Positions 48,472-57,319 of a stretch of DNA of 64,000 bases are shown piece by piece. The stretch is from a virus. The stretch lies in IMG/VR virus record IMGVR_UViG_3300009136_000002, positions 1 through 64,000 of that record, one strand, 5' to 3'. The notes under the pieces were generated by a model. The model saw only the letters and a program-made list of their open reading frames with translations, searched no databases and had not been told where the DNA came from. The position numbers and the translations under genes are program-made. The first letter of the stretch is position 1. Every line of letters begins with the position of its first letter.

Positions 48472-48950
48472 TGGCTAAACCTAGAGACAGCGCAGGGAAA
48501 AAGAATTCCCATGCACGGCAACACCTGTTCCTTCAAGATCACGTTGTAGACGAGATCAGGATTAAGGAAATCGCTGAGAAAAGCGGTGTTGACTATGATC
48601 GCGTTGCCAAGTTACTGCGGGAATTGACAGGCCAGGACATTTCCAAGGAGCTACTGAAAAGCTCCTGGGATCTCATTAGGGTGCTACTTGCCGAAGCTGT
48701 AGAGTTGCGTGATCGAGTGATGATGATGCACATTATCAACGAGATCATAAAGCGCAAGGAGCCCAAACAGAGCCAGATCAAGACTGAGGGTGTAGTCGAT
48801 CACAAGGTCATGGTACTGGTGCAACAATTCGAGGATAAAACCCTTGAGGATCTCATCGCAAGAAGAGAATCTATTACCGTGGGAGAAGGAAAAGCTCGAC
48901 CAGCTAGAGCTATCCCTGATCGACGCGGTACTGGAAAAGAGAAATCCTGA
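48471..48950 (+). CDS. terS: Terminase small subunit-like protein (159 aa)
   Basis: DNA-recognition subunit candidate based on position immediately before the large terminase and on its makeup: basic start, helix-turn-helix-like RIKEIAEKSGVDYDRVAKLLRELTG near 30-55, and a central oligomerising coiled coil (LLAEAVELRDRVMMMHIINEI). ATG at 48471 overlaps the previous stop. Overlaps the large subunit gene by about 107 bases if the TTG start of that gene is right. Confidence 0.65.
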   Translation: MAKPRDSAGKKNSHARQHLFLQDHVVDEIRIKEIAEKSGVDYDRVAKLLRELTGQDISKELLKSSWDLIRVLLAEAVELRDRVMMMHIINEIIKRKEPKQSQIKTEGVVDHKVMVLVQQFEDKTLEDLIARRESITVGEGKARPARAIPDRRGTGKEKS

Positions 48951-50484
48951 TCTTCTCTACGAGCTAAAGATCGAGCCATACAAGGCCGATCCGCTGGGGT
49001 TCGCCAGGGAAGTAATCGGCATGGAGCCGACTGAGGAGCAAGTCAAATTGCTCACGGCGATCCAGGCTGGCGATCATGTATCTGCGCGATCAGGCCGTGG
49101 AATCGGCAAGACTACAGGCCTTGCAATGGTGATTTGGTGGTACATGGTTACTAAGCCTCATTGTCGTATTCCCTGTACCGCACCAACTGAGAACCAACTG
49201 CGTGACGTTCTATGGGCGGAGCTGACGAAACAGCACCGACAGATGGACGAATACTTTGCTGACTTTTTTGAACTTACTACCGACAGGATCTTTCATAAAG
49301 AGCATAAAGCAACGTGGTTCGCCGTTGCTAGAACCGCACGGAAAGAGGCTTCCGAATCTTTTCAGGGTTTTCACGAAGAGAACATGATGTTTGTTGTCGA
49401 TGAGGCCAGCGGTGTGCCGGATGAAATCTTCGAGATCCTAGAGGGCGCAATGACCGATCTCGGTAACAAGGCGCTCCTGGTCGGCAACCCGACTAGGACT
49501 TTCGGTTTCTTTCATTCTACCCACCATGAATATGCAGATAAGCCCTGGAAGGTGTTCCATTTCAGTAGCGAAGATTCAGAATTGGTTAAGAGGAATCCGC
49601 AATGGCTGGAAAACATGGCTGATCGCCCAGGCGGTAAAACTTCTAATTTTTATCGTGTTCATGTACTCGGTGAGTTTCCCATTGAAGATGATTCGACTGT
49701 CATTCCATTGCCCTGGATAGTCGCGGCTGTTGACCGCGAGATCGAATACATCAAGCCGCTATCAAACAGGCCAGTTGATTCAGTCGGTGTCGATATAGCT
49801 GCTGGGGGAGACAACGATACGGTTTTCTGTTTCATAAAAGGTGTTCGAGTTATCGGCCTTGTTGCTTATGAGAAGGAAGAAAGTATGAAGGCGGCTGGCC
49901 GGATCGCTGGTCTGACACGCAGAGGGCCGGAGACTCGGAAGTATAAAGGCAGACGCAGACCGATTGAGCCGGAGCTTATCCGAATTGATGTCTGTGGTGT
50001 TGGCATCGGAGTCTATGAAAGGCTCTTGGAGCAAGGCCTTGATGTGATGGGAATTGATGTGCGTGAAGCTACGAGCGATCCCACATTGTACGTCAACAAA
50101 CGATCTGAGCTTTATTGGAAGTTAAGAGAGCATTTTGAGAGCGGGATGATAAGCATTCCCAATGACAAGGTTCTTATCCGTGAGCTGGCATCAATCAAGT
50201 ATGAGCTGGACTCGCGGGGAAGAATCTTGATCTGGAGTAAGCAGAGGATGAAGAAAGAAGGCATCAAGTCGCCGGACAGGGCGGAGGCTCTGATGCTGGC
50301 TTTCGCTGATTACTATCCAGACATAGAGAAGAATAAGCCGAAGTCATGGCAGCAGAAATGGATCGACCATACAGAGAAGAAGCCCGAAACAGATCCCTGG
50401 GAGAAGTACGCTCAGAAAGCAATGAAAGAAGATATAGGCGACATGATGTATTTCAATGATGAGATTGCGGAGTCTATATGGTGA
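48844..50484 (+). CDS. terL: Terminase large subunit (546 aa)
   Basis: Packaging motor ATPase and nuclease. Walker A GRGIGKTT near residue 85, Walker B MMFVVDEAS near 181, and the RNase H-like nuclease with VGVDIAAGGDNDT near 315, IDVCGVGIGVYERL near 385 and SPDRAEALMLAFADYY near 478 carrying the acidic metal ligands. The TTG start overlaps the small-subunit gene by about 107 bases; no clear later start is present, so the exact N-terminus is uncertain. All domains look complete. Confidence 0.95.
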   Translation: MRISSQEENLLPWEKEKLDQLELSLIDAVLEKRNPDLLYELKIEPYKADPLGFAREVIGMEPTEEQVKLLTAIQAGDHVSARSGRGIGKTTGLAMVIWWYMVTKPHCRIPCTAPTENQLRDVLWAELTKQHRQMDEYFADFFELTTDRIFHKEHKATWFAVARTARKEASESFQGFHEENMMFVVDEASGVPDEIFEILEGAMTDLGNKALLVGNPTRTFGFFHSTHHEYADKPWKVFHFSSEDSELVKRNPQWLENMADRPGGKTSNFYRVHVLGEFPIEDDSTVIPLPWIVAAVDREIEYIKPLSNRPVDSVGVDIAAGGDNDTVFCFIKGVRVIGLVAYEKEESMKAAGRIAGLTRRGPETRKYKGRRRPIEPELIRIDVCGVGIGVYERLLEQGLDVMGIDVREATSDPTLYVNKRSELYWKLREHFESGMISIPNDKVLIRELASIKYELDSRGRILIWSKQRMKKEGIKSPDRAEALMLAFADYYPDIEKNKPKSWQQKWIDHTEKKPETDPWEKYAQKAMKEDIGDMMYFNDEIAESIW

Positions 50485-50744
50485 ATCCTGTAATTGTTCA
50501 AGCCTTAATCCTTGTTGGCATGGGGATAATCGTAGCGATTGTCCTCATTTTTTTTGGCTTTCTCCTGGGTAGAAGAACCCAGGGTGAAGAAACACTCCCT
50601 ATGACAGGTTTGTTCGGCCTCGACGATAAACCGCTAGAGGAAGATGTCTTTGAAAAGGCTCTTCGTTCACCGGAAGAGGGCGGTTACACGGACGAGGAAT
50701 TGGATGAAATGGCTAGGGCTAGACCTTATGAGGGGATGCAATGA
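50478..50744 (+). CDS. Single-pass membrane protein with acidic tail (88 aa)
   Basis: One hydrophobic helix at about residues 5-28 (LILVGMGIIVAIVLIFFGFLL), then RR and an acidic soluble tail (EEDVFEKALRSPEEGGYTDE). Lies between terminase and portal, an odd place for a membrane protein. Overlaps both neighbours by 4-7 bases. May be a virion-inserted or host-interfering protein. Confidence 0.6.
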   Translation: MVNPVIVQALILVGMGIIVAIVLIFFGFLLGRRTQGEETLPMTGLFGLDDKPLEEDVFEKALRSPEEGGYTDEELDEMARARPYEGMQ

Positions 50745-51208
50745 GTTTAGTAGCGGAAGTCCAAGAGTTTCAAGAAACTAAGCGGGAATTCAAGGTTGCG
50801 TGTGCGAAATGTAGGCTGTGGATAGCCAATGCCAAGGCAGAAAATCTGGATCTGCCTCTCAGGGGCTCGATGTTCGAGCGGAGAGTTGGCTGTGAGCATT
50901 GGCAGATGCCAGAACCAGATGCAACGGGAATGGGTCTGATCTGTCCACAATCCGTTAGCGAGGATCAGTACGACCAGCACCTCTTCATCCCCCACATCGC
51001 TGGCAGAGAATTAGAAGCCAACGAGCTGTATGTCTATCAGTCGAGTGAGATATTTATCGTTGAAGAGAAAGAGGAGCCAGAACTGGAAGTAGACCTTGAA
51101 CTTTGTGCCTGTGGTTGCGAAATGGAAGCTGTTAGAGATCACAAGAATGGAAATAGGTATGCAACCGTGGGCTGTCATACACGATGGGTCTATCAACAAG
51201 AGGAATAG
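50741..51208 (+). CDS. Cys-rich probable zinc protein (155 aa)
   Basis: Two Cys groups: CAKCRLWIANAK near 21 with CEHW near 51, and CACGCEMEAV...CHTRW near 123-145. Overlaps the previous gene by ATGA. Between terminase and portal; might be a packaging accessory protein. No named family. Confidence 0.6.
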   Translation: MSLVAEVQEFQETKREFKVACAKCRLWIANAKAENLDLPLRGSMFERRVGCEHWQMPEPDATGMGLICPQSVSEDQYDQHLFIPHIAGRELEANELYVYQSSEIFIVEEKEEPELEVDLELCACGCEMEAVRDHKNGNRYATVGCHTRWVYQQEE

Positions 51209-51220
51209 GAGTTGACAAAA

Positions 51221-53221
51221 ATGGCAACTGTAGAGAGTAAATTGGCAAGGTTGGCAGCGCCCGATCTCGATGAAAAGGAGCGTCAACAGATCAATAGCCT
51301 TTTGCCGCCGGATGGCGACAAGAGTGTCGGCCACGTTGCCTTTGCAATCCTTGAACGGATTATCAAGGACAAGGACAGGAAGCGCCTACCTCAGAAATGG
51401 CATCGGAATTACGAAATGTATAGGAATCATCATTGGCGCTCCGGTGCGTCTGCTCCCATCCCCCTGGCCTCTATCAGCCTTGTGAATTCCCACATAGAGC
51501 GCACGGTCAACTTGCTCACGGATAACAATCCGACCTTCGATGTTATTGGTGAGAATGATGATATGGCTGACAGCCTTCACAAGATGGCTCGGTACTGGTG
51601 GAACGAGACTGAGCAGCAAGACATCTATGGTGACTCCGTGAAGATGGCAGAGGTTCATGGATGCACCATCGAGAAGGTGATATTCAATCCGGCACTCAAC
51701 AATGGCCTGGGTGAAGTCGAGACTATCGTAGTCGATCCACACAACTTCGGCTTTTGGCCGTTAAATGAGAAGAGAGCTGAGAAATGGGAAGTAGCGGCAC
51801 ACTACTACACCATGCCGATAAATCAGGTTCGTCGTAAATGGCCGGAAATGAAGGAAGTAGTCAAGCCTGATACCAAATGGAAAGAGCAACTTGGAGACAA
51901 GAGGCGCGAGGTAGTGGGCGGGAGTGTAAGGCCATTGCCAACTGGAGTTGGCGGTGACTTCGCCCAGGATCACGCCATCATGCACGGCAACCCTGCAGTA
52001 ATGAAAATCATGGGTCGTGGTGATGAGGTTTTGATTTTAGAGCTATGGGTCAAGGATTACAGTCTAATCGAAGTCGAGCAACAGGGAGCGACCATTGAGC
52101 TGGATCTAAGTACAGGGATCGTGGGAACGACAGAGCCAGCAATAGTGGAGAAAGTCCCTAAGTACCCAGGCTTTGTTCGTGTCGTTACCTCTTGTAACGG
52201 TGGTGACGTTATTCTTAACGATAGAAAGAATCCCAGCATCAATCCGACTTTGCCAGAAGAAAAAGTAGCAATGACCTTCTTATTCAATAGATTTCCTTTT
52301 ACTTTAACTCCTTCGACGAAAGATCCTGTAACACCCTGGGGCTATGCAGCTATCGAGCAACTAGAACAAATCAACATAGAGATCGACAAGTCCATGAGCC
52401 AGCTAAACTACATGAAGGATCGCATGGCTCGATCACCGCTTATCAACCCGAAAGACACCATGATCCCCAACTCTGATTTCAGCAACGCAGCCCGTATTGT
52501 GAGGCCGAAGAATAGCGTTGTTGCCAAGGCGATTAGATACATGGAGAGCCCCCCCGTTCAAAACGATATTCAGATCATCCTCAATACCTATCGTGAGCTT
52601 TTTGACAAGATCGCCGGAACCTTTGACCTTACCGATCCTTCTGTAATGAAGGGTCGTCTAGCCTTTAAGACTGTCGCGGCAATCCTAGAGAATATGCACA
52701 CTCTCATCAGGGGTAAGATCAGAACCTATGGCCGGATGCTGCGTGATCGAGGCAGAATGTATATCTCGCACGTTCAAAACTGGTACACAGAGGAAAGATA
52801 CTTCTTCCTGCAAGAGGATGGGATGCCAACGCAGGGTAGCTTGGTCGGGCCTGACTCAATCACTCCTCTGCATTTCCAGGTTGTTAGCGGTTCAACTATG
52901 CCAACTTCCAGGCTGCAACAGAGAGAAGAAGCGTTGCAGCTCTTCGAGGCCGGAGCCATAGGGATCAGGGATCTCCTTGAGTCTCTGGAATGGCCGGATC
53001 GCGCTGAGATTGCCAATAGGATGGAAGCGGGAGTTATGGGGCCGCTGATCGAAAAGATGCAAGCTCTTGGCGTAGATCCACAAGCCATAGAGGTTGTTCA
53101 AGAGATAGCCAACATGGATGAAAGCACCTACAACGCTTACGTCCAGCAAGTCAAAGAGCTGCAGGGTGAACAGGCTCAAGGCGCAGCACCCGCCCTACCA
53201 GCGCCAGGAGGAGGAGCGTAA
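51221..53221 (+). CDS. Portal protein (666 aa)
   Basis: Forms the dodecameric head vertex through which DNA is packaged and ejected. Large, mostly helical, with SGASAPIPLASISLVNSHIERTVN-type opening in shorter segments, a central beta region (VVDPHNFGFWPLNEKRAEKW), the stem-helix region FDKIAGTFDLTD and a C-terminal MQALGVDPQAIEVVQEIANM. Position after the terminase and length fit portal proteins of short-tailed phages. ATG at 51221 is chosen over a TTG three codons upstream because GGAG is correctly spaced for it. Confidence 0.85.
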   Translation: MATVESKLARLAAPDLDEKERQQINSLLPPDGDKSVGHVAFAILERIIKDKDRKRLPQKWHRNYEMYRNHHWRSGASAPIPLASISLVNSHIERTVNLLTDNNPTFDVIGENDDMADSLHKMARYWWNETEQQDIYGDSVKMAEVHGCTIEKVIFNPALNNGLGEVETIVVDPHNFGFWPLNEKRAEKWEVAAHYYTMPINQVRRKWPEMKEVVKPDTKWKEQLGDKRREVVGGSVRPLPTGVGGDFAQDHAIMHGNPAVMKIMGRGDEVLILELWVKDYSLIEVEQQGATIELDLSTGIVGTTEPAIVEKVPKYPGFVRVVTSCNGGDVILNDRKNPSINPTLPEEKVAMTFLFNRFPFTLTPSTKDPVTPWGYAAIEQLEQINIEIDKSMSQLNYMKDRMARSPLINPKDTMIPNSDFSNAARIVRPKNSVVAKAIRYMESPPVQNDIQIILNTYRELFDKIAGTFDLTDPSVMKGRLAFKTVAAILENMHTLIRGKIRTYGRMLRDRGRMYISHVQNWYTEERYFFLQEDGMPTQGSLVGPDSITPLHFQVVSGSTMPTSRLQQREEALQLFEAGAIGIRDLLESLEWPDRAEIANRMEAGVMGPLIEKMQALGVDPQAIEVVQEIANMDESTYNAYVQQVKELQGEQAQGAAPALPAPGGGA

Positions 53222-53541
53222 TGCCGTTGTATGACTATGAGTGTACTAATTGTAAGACGGAAATAGAGCTGCACACAGGCATGGAAGAGATCCCGCGCTG
53301 CAAAACCTGTCTCGGTGATATGAGAAGGTTAATCAGCATGGGTCATGGCGCACACAAGCGTAGTGATGCGCCTTGGATTCGCTCTGTGAACGGCTATCTG
53401 AATGATAAGGAATTTGTTGAAAAGGGTAGAGTCCCATTTATCGAAACCAGGGAGCAAGCCCGCGCTCAGATCGAGCGAGAGTATTCAGATCCACACCCAA
53501 GGGTACAGGAACTCAAGAGAGAGTACCTGGATAGATTTTAG
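53221..53541 (+). CDS. FmdB-like zinc-ribbon protein (106 aa)
   Basis: N-terminal MPLYDYECTNCKTEIELHTG followed by CKTC is the classic FmdB/Cxxc_CxxC_SSSS zinc-ribbon start. The C-terminal half is charged and helical (ETREQARAQIEREYSDPHP). Often seen next to phage portal/capsid genes with unknown role. Starts at the last base of the portal stop. Confidence 0.8.
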   Translation: MPLYDYECTNCKTEIELHTGMEEIPRCKTCLGDMRRLISMGHGAHKRSDAPWIRSVNGYLNDKEFVEKGRVPFIETREQARAQIEREYSDPHPRVQELKREYLDRF

Positions 53542-53550
53542 GGGGTCAGT

Positions 53551-53811
53551 ATGCCAACTATACTAGAAGGCGTTTCAAAGCCAGATGTCGGCACAAGGCC
53601 ACGGAGAATCAAGGCCGCTCCAAGCGTAAAACGTGCGGTGGAATTGAGAAAAAAGAAAGAGGCTGGGAGCTTGCGCCATCAAATTGATGTGATGAAGGCT
53701 GCGGGTGTTCCAGATCCAGAGATCGAGGAGTACATTAGAAAAGAATTTGCCAAGCGCGATGAGGACAGAGTAAGGCGCGAAGCTGCGGAAAGACTTGGCA
53801 CACCACCATAG
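53551..53811 (+). CDS. Small basic protein related to the gene at 54715 (86 aa)
   Basis: Lys/Arg-rich, disordered start and a helical C-terminus MKAAGVPDPEIEEYIRKEF ending RREAAERLGTPP. The gene at 54715 ends in closely similar phrases (MRAAGLSEQKINQYL, RRQAAEKYGTPP), so both share a C-terminal domain, perhaps docking to the same capsid partner. No named family. Confidence 0.6.
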   Translation: MPTILEGVSKPDVGTRPRRIKAAPSVKRAVELRKKKEAGSLRHQIDVMKAAGVPDPEIEEYIRKEFAKRDEDRVRREAAERLGTPP

Positions 53812-53820
53812 GAGTCCACG

Positions 53821-53982
53821 ATGCCTAGTCCAAGCAAGGGAGAGAAGCGAGAGGATTTTGTTGGTCGCTGCATCAGCACCTTGCGCCATGAAGGTGACGA
53901 GCGCGACAACCGAATACTAGCTGGTAAATGCTATGGCATTTACGATAATTGGAAAAAGAAGGGGGGGAAGAAAAATGGCTGA
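53821..53982 (+). CDS. Small virion-region protein (53 aa)
   Basis: ATG preceded by AGGAG with a clear frame; the stop overlaps the next gene's start region. Sequence PSPSKGEKREDFVGRCISTL...GDERDNRILAGKCYGIY is a pattern I recognise from small phage capsid-region proteins of unknown function (FVxRCIxxL then a Cys). Basic Lys/Gly tail. Confidence 0.65.
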   Translation: MPSPSKGEKREDFVGRCISTLRHEGDERDNRILAGKCYGIYDNWKKKGGKKNG

Positions 53983-54712
53983 AAAGAAAACCATCGGCGG
54001 TTTAGGGCAGAAAACTCCAGGGCAAATGTCGAGGCAAAGCGTCGATGTAAAAACTGGAAAACCCAAAGCTGGCCCATCGTACTGGCAGAGGCTCAAGAAA
54101 TATGCCACTCGTCACGAAAGACCGGAGAGAGAGCCACGAACCATGAGTGAGCGCCTGGGGCAAGTAAGCAGAACGGCTCAACGCACCTTTCCCCGCGAAC
54201 CAGAAACTAGGCCAGAAGGGATTATCGACATTCGTGAACAAGCTGCGAGGGGAAAAGGCCCAGCGTTGAAAGCACAGAAAGGAACCGCAGCCGCAGCCGT
54301 GAGAAGAAGGAGGCTGTCCCTCGAAGAGAAGCAAAGAAAGGGTATGCGTGTAACTGGAGCTGATGTTCCCTCGGCTGTACCAAAAGCGCAAAGGGAAGTC
54401 TCCACTAAGGTAGGCGAAATCAAACGAACAGAAGGCGCTACTGAGGGACATCTTGGAAAGTTTGTGGGCCGTGGATATAAGCCGCCGCCACCCAAGCCAA
54501 AAGCCAAACCCAGGCCAAGGGCAAAGCCCAAGCCAACCCCGAAGAAATCCTGGCTGGATAAGTTGATAGAAGGAACACAAAAGTTGAGTGCGGAAGCGAC
54601 AGCCGATGCACGAAAATACGAAGAAAGAAAGGCTGGCAAGAAGAAAGACGTAAGGAAAGTTCAAAAGAAACTTGAGAAGTTACCGCCCAAGCCGCCCAAG
54701 AGAAGGAGATAG
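53975..54712 (+). CDS. Very basic disordered protein (245 aa)
   Basis: Start at 53975 has GGGGGGAAG before it; an earlier frame extension overlaps the previous small gene. Lys/Arg/Pro-rich throughout with a PKPKAKPRPRAKPKPTPKK stretch near 180 and a helical C-terminus. Probably an internal DNA-binding head protein or minor virion component. Opposite-strand frames here are artefacts. Confidence 0.6.
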   Translation: MAEKKTIGGLGQKTPGQMSRQSVDVKTGKPKAGPSYWQRLKKYATRHERPEREPRTMSERLGQVSRTAQRTFPREPETRPEGIIDIREQAARGKGPALKAQKGTAAAAVRRRRLSLEEKQRKGMRVTGADVPSAVPKAQREVSTKVGEIKRTEGATEGHLGKFVGRGYKPPPPKPKAKPRPRAKPKPTPKKSWLDKLIEGTQKLSAEATADARKYEERKAGKKKDVRKVQKKLEKLPPKPPKRRR

Positions 54713-54714
54713 TC

Positions 54715-55269
54715 ATGCCAGAAGGATTCGGATACGGTGGTGATGAAGTAAAAGCAACCACCCACAATAAGACGTTAAAGAAGAAAGCCACATCGCAGAA
54801 TCCGCCACAATCTACCCTTGCTACTCGCGCCCAGGGTGAAACACCGCAGCAAAAGCAATTCAGGAAACAGGTTAAGTCTCAAGTTGGCGATACCTCGACG
54901 CAGAAAGATGTACTCAAAGCTGCTGGCCTGAAACAGTTGCCTGGAGCTGGTATCTCTTCCACTACAAGAGCCCCTGGGATTGGTCAGAAGGATACGCGGA
55001 AGTACGATGAAGTTGATCGCGCAATTATGCGTAACACCCCTCCCCCCGCTGGAAAAGAGCCAAAAGTTTCTCGCGCTGTGCAACAAAGGAAACACCCTGG
55101 CTTGCAAAGGATGGTTGATTCGATGAGAGCTGCAGGGCTTTCAGAACAGAAAATAAATCAATATCTCTCCGTACAATACTCTGCTGGCCCAGGAACGGAG
55201 AGAAGGGCAGAAAGGAGAGAGAAGTTTTTACGGCGGCAAGCCGCAGAGAAATACGGCACTCCGCCCTAA
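54715..55269 (+). CDS. Basic virion-region protein sharing a C-terminal domain with 53551 (184 aa)
   Basis: Gln/Lys/Thr-rich first 110 residues, then LQRMVDSMRAAGLSEQKINQYL and terminal FLRRQAAEKYGTPP, which mirror the small gene at 53551. Followed by a terminator before the scaffold gene. Role unknown; the shared tail suggests both bind one common structure. Confidence 0.6.
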   Translation: MPEGFGYGGDEVKATTHNKTLKKKATSQNPPQSTLATRAQGETPQQKQFRKQVKSQVGDTSTQKDVLKAAGLKQLPGAGISSTTRAPGIGQKDTRKYDEVDRAIMRNTPPPAGKEPKVSRAVQQRKHPGLQRMVDSMRAAGLSEQKINQYLSVQYSAGPGTERRAERREKFLRRQAAEKYGTPP

Positions 55270-55290
55270 CAGTAACCTTAATCTTGGATG

Positions 55291-55322
55291 AACCGCCATC
55301 TGCAAGGATGAGCGGTTTTTTT
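55291..55322 (+). terminator. Rho-independent terminator before scaffold gene
   Basis: AACCGCCATC / GATGAGCGGTT with a short loop and a run of T (TTTTTTT). Sits between the minor genes and scaffold/capsid genes, so may reset expression level. Confidence 0.8.
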
Positions 55323-55344
55323 GTGTCCAAAGGAGGAACGGACA

Positions 55345-56304
55345 ATGGAACATAACGATGAACGTGACGCTAACGACCAGCGTGAACATGATGCCGATGC
55401 TGGTGTCGGAACGTCTGCCGACGATGCCGCAACCCACGATCTCGATCTGGATGATTTTCACGACCTCGACAAAGATCCGACTGACGAGTCGCTAAAAACG
55501 GACGACGAGGGTGTGCTGACGACAGACGAGCCGGACGCTGCTGCAGAGGAGGTTCCACCCTTCCATGAGCATCCCCGCTGGCAACAAATGTTGGCCGAAA
55601 GGGATGAACTCAAGGGACAGGTTGAGACACAGGGCGGAACCCTTGAGGAACAGGCAAGACGGATTGATGAGTACGATAGACACCTTCGGATGATGGATAC
55701 CCTGTCTCGGCAACAGCCGATGCAACAGGTCACGCCGGAGCAACCCGCAACGCCAGATCCCTTCGACGAGATCCTGTCGATGCCGGAAGAGGAGATAATC
55801 GACGAATTCCAGAAATCGCCCAGGCAATTTCTACAATCATTCGGAGAGAACATCACTCAGAAGGCATTGGCAAACGCCGAAAGCGTGGCGTATGCGAGGG
55901 CTCAGGACGATGCCATCACCAAAGGCATAGATCAGTTTGCTGACGATAATCCAGATTTCATGGACATGGTTATCGCTGGAGACATCGCTCGGTTCATTGA
56001 TCGCAATCCTATTCATAATGCCATTTCTGCCTACCACACCCTCAAGTCCCAAGGCAGCGACGAGGAGTACGACACGGAAATGGCTAATTACGAAAAACAA
56101 GTACGCGAGGACGAGCGCGAAAAAACCCTTGCATCCGTTCGCGCCAAGCAGGGAGCCCAGGTCTTAGATGGTTCCGCTGGCGCTGGAGGGCCAACTGCAG
56201 GGGCTAATACTGCCATTGATCCTGACTTGCAAGACACAGCGAAACATGGTGGTAAGCGGGCTGTCCTCACTCAACGCCTCAAAGCGTTTCGTGAGAGGTT
56301 TTAG
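55345..56304 (+). CDS. Capsid scaffolding protein (319 aa)
   Basis: Highly acidic N-terminus (Asp/Glu/His-rich), a helical middle (GQVETQGGTLEEQARRIDEYDR) and a C-terminal helical domain with Lys/Arg, the usual make-up of phage scaffolds, placed directly before the major capsid gene. Start at 55345 has AGGAGGAACGGACA upstream. Would guide prohead assembly and then leave or be cut. Confidence 0.8.
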   Translation: MEHNDERDANDQREHDADAGVGTSADDAATHDLDLDDFHDLDKDPTDESLKTDDEGVLTTDEPDAAAEEVPPFHEHPRWQQMLAERDELKGQVETQGGTLEEQARRIDEYDRHLRMMDTLSRQQPMQQVTPEQPATPDPFDEILSMPEEEIIDEFQKSPRQFLQSFGENITQKALANAESVAYARAQDDAITKGIDQFADDNPDFMDMVIAGDIARFIDRNPIHNAISAYHTLKSQGSDEEYDTEMANYEKQVREDEREKTLASVRAKQGAQVLDGSAGAGGPTAGANTAIDPDLQDTAKHGGKRAVLTQRLKAFRERF

Positions 56305-56315
56305 GAGGAACGAGC

Positions 56316-57263
56316 ATGGCTCTAACTAGGAGTGAGCTAGAGTCTACTACCCGATACCATTTCATCACCGATGGTGGGAAGGCCTTCGACCAGTATTTCC
56401 TGTCGAATTGGCTCATCTATCGGACGTTGAAAAGCCCGAAGTATCGTCCGGCGGGTGGTAGGCAGATCAAGGTTCCTCTGACTTATGATCGTCTGACAGG
56501 TGGGTCGTTTGACGGTGCGGATCAGTTTGATATTGCCCGAAAGGACATCATCAACTCCGCCCTGTTCGATTGGCGACACTACTACGTCAACGTGACAATC
56601 ATCTGGACGGAGGAATTGGAGAATGCAGGGCCGGAAGAAGAAGTCGATATGGTGATTACCAAGTTGGAGAACGCCCAGGAAACTATCCGTTGGGATCTCG
56701 GCGATGGTCTGTACTCTGATGGGTCAGGCAATCTCGATAAGGATCTCGATGGCCTGGAGGCGCTTTTCGACACCACCACATCGGACGAGTATGGCGGGAT
56801 CGCGGAGGATGATATGAGTCGATGGAGTGCTGGTGTGACCACTACCGCCGAACCCATCACATCTGCTGTCCTTCGTACCATGCGAACCGATGCCAAAATC
56901 GGCGATGCGGTCATGGACAAGCCAAGTCTGATCGTGACCACGGATGCGCTTCTCGATAGCTGGCTGAATCAGCTCCAGACACAGCAACGCTTTGTGTCGT
57001 CCAGGGCTGCGAAGGCTGGCTTTGATTCAGTCTATATGCTGGATCAGGCTGAGATATTCTCCGATGGGAAATGCCCTGATGGATTCGCCTATGCGATGAA
57101 CGATAGGTATTGGGGTTTCGCCGTGCATAAGAGCGGTATGTTCGTCAGGACAGCCTGGAAGGTTCCGACCAATCAGGCTACCAAGTCCATGCAGATCCTC
57201 TGGAAAGGCAACATGATCTGCACAAGGCGAAATGCTCATCGGAAGCACAGTAACTTGACCTAA
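56316..57263 (+). CDS. Major capsid protein (315 aa)
   Basis: HK97-fold-type capsid subunit candidate by position after the scaffold, size and pattern: FLSNWLIYRTLKSPKYRPAG in shorter segments, an E-loop-like beta region (IKVPLTYDRLTGGSFDGADQF), a P-domain with MRTDAKIGDAVMDKPSLIVT and DSWLNQLQTQQRFV, and a final beta segment (YWGFAVHKSGMFVR). I recognise similar sequences from environmental phages. Preceded by TAGGAGGAACGAGC. Confidence 0.85.
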   Translation: MALTRSELESTTRYHFITDGGKAFDQYFLSNWLIYRTLKSPKYRPAGGRQIKVPLTYDRLTGGSFDGADQFDIARKDIINSALFDWRHYYVNVTIIWTEELENAGPEEEVDMVITKLENAQETIRWDLGDGLYSDGSGNLDKDLDGLEALFDTTTSDEYGGIAEDDMSRWSAGVTTTAEPITSAVLRTMRTDAKIGDAVMDKPSLIVTTDALLDSWLNQLQTQQRFVSSRAAKAGFDSVYMLDQAEIFSDGKCPDGFAYAMNDRYWGFAVHKSGMFVRTAWKVPTNQATKSMQILWKGNMICTRRNAHRKHSNLT

Positions 57264-57280
57264 ACCCCTATCTGGCGGAG

Positions 57281-57302
57281 AGGGGCGGCGCGAATCGCCC
57301 CT
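57281..57302 (+). other. Intergenic hairpin after major capsid gene
   Basis: AGGGGCG / CGCCCCT, 7 pairs with an 8-base loop, no T-run. Might protect the abundant capsid mRNA 3' end or act as a weak attenuator. Confidence 0.4.
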
Positions 57303-57319
57303 ACGCTAAGGAGAGTCTA

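Noticed and set aside
54002-54664. 220-aa minus-strand frame
   Set aside because: Antisense to the Lys/Pro-rich protein gene; composition is Phe/Ser/Leu as expected from reversed Lys codons.
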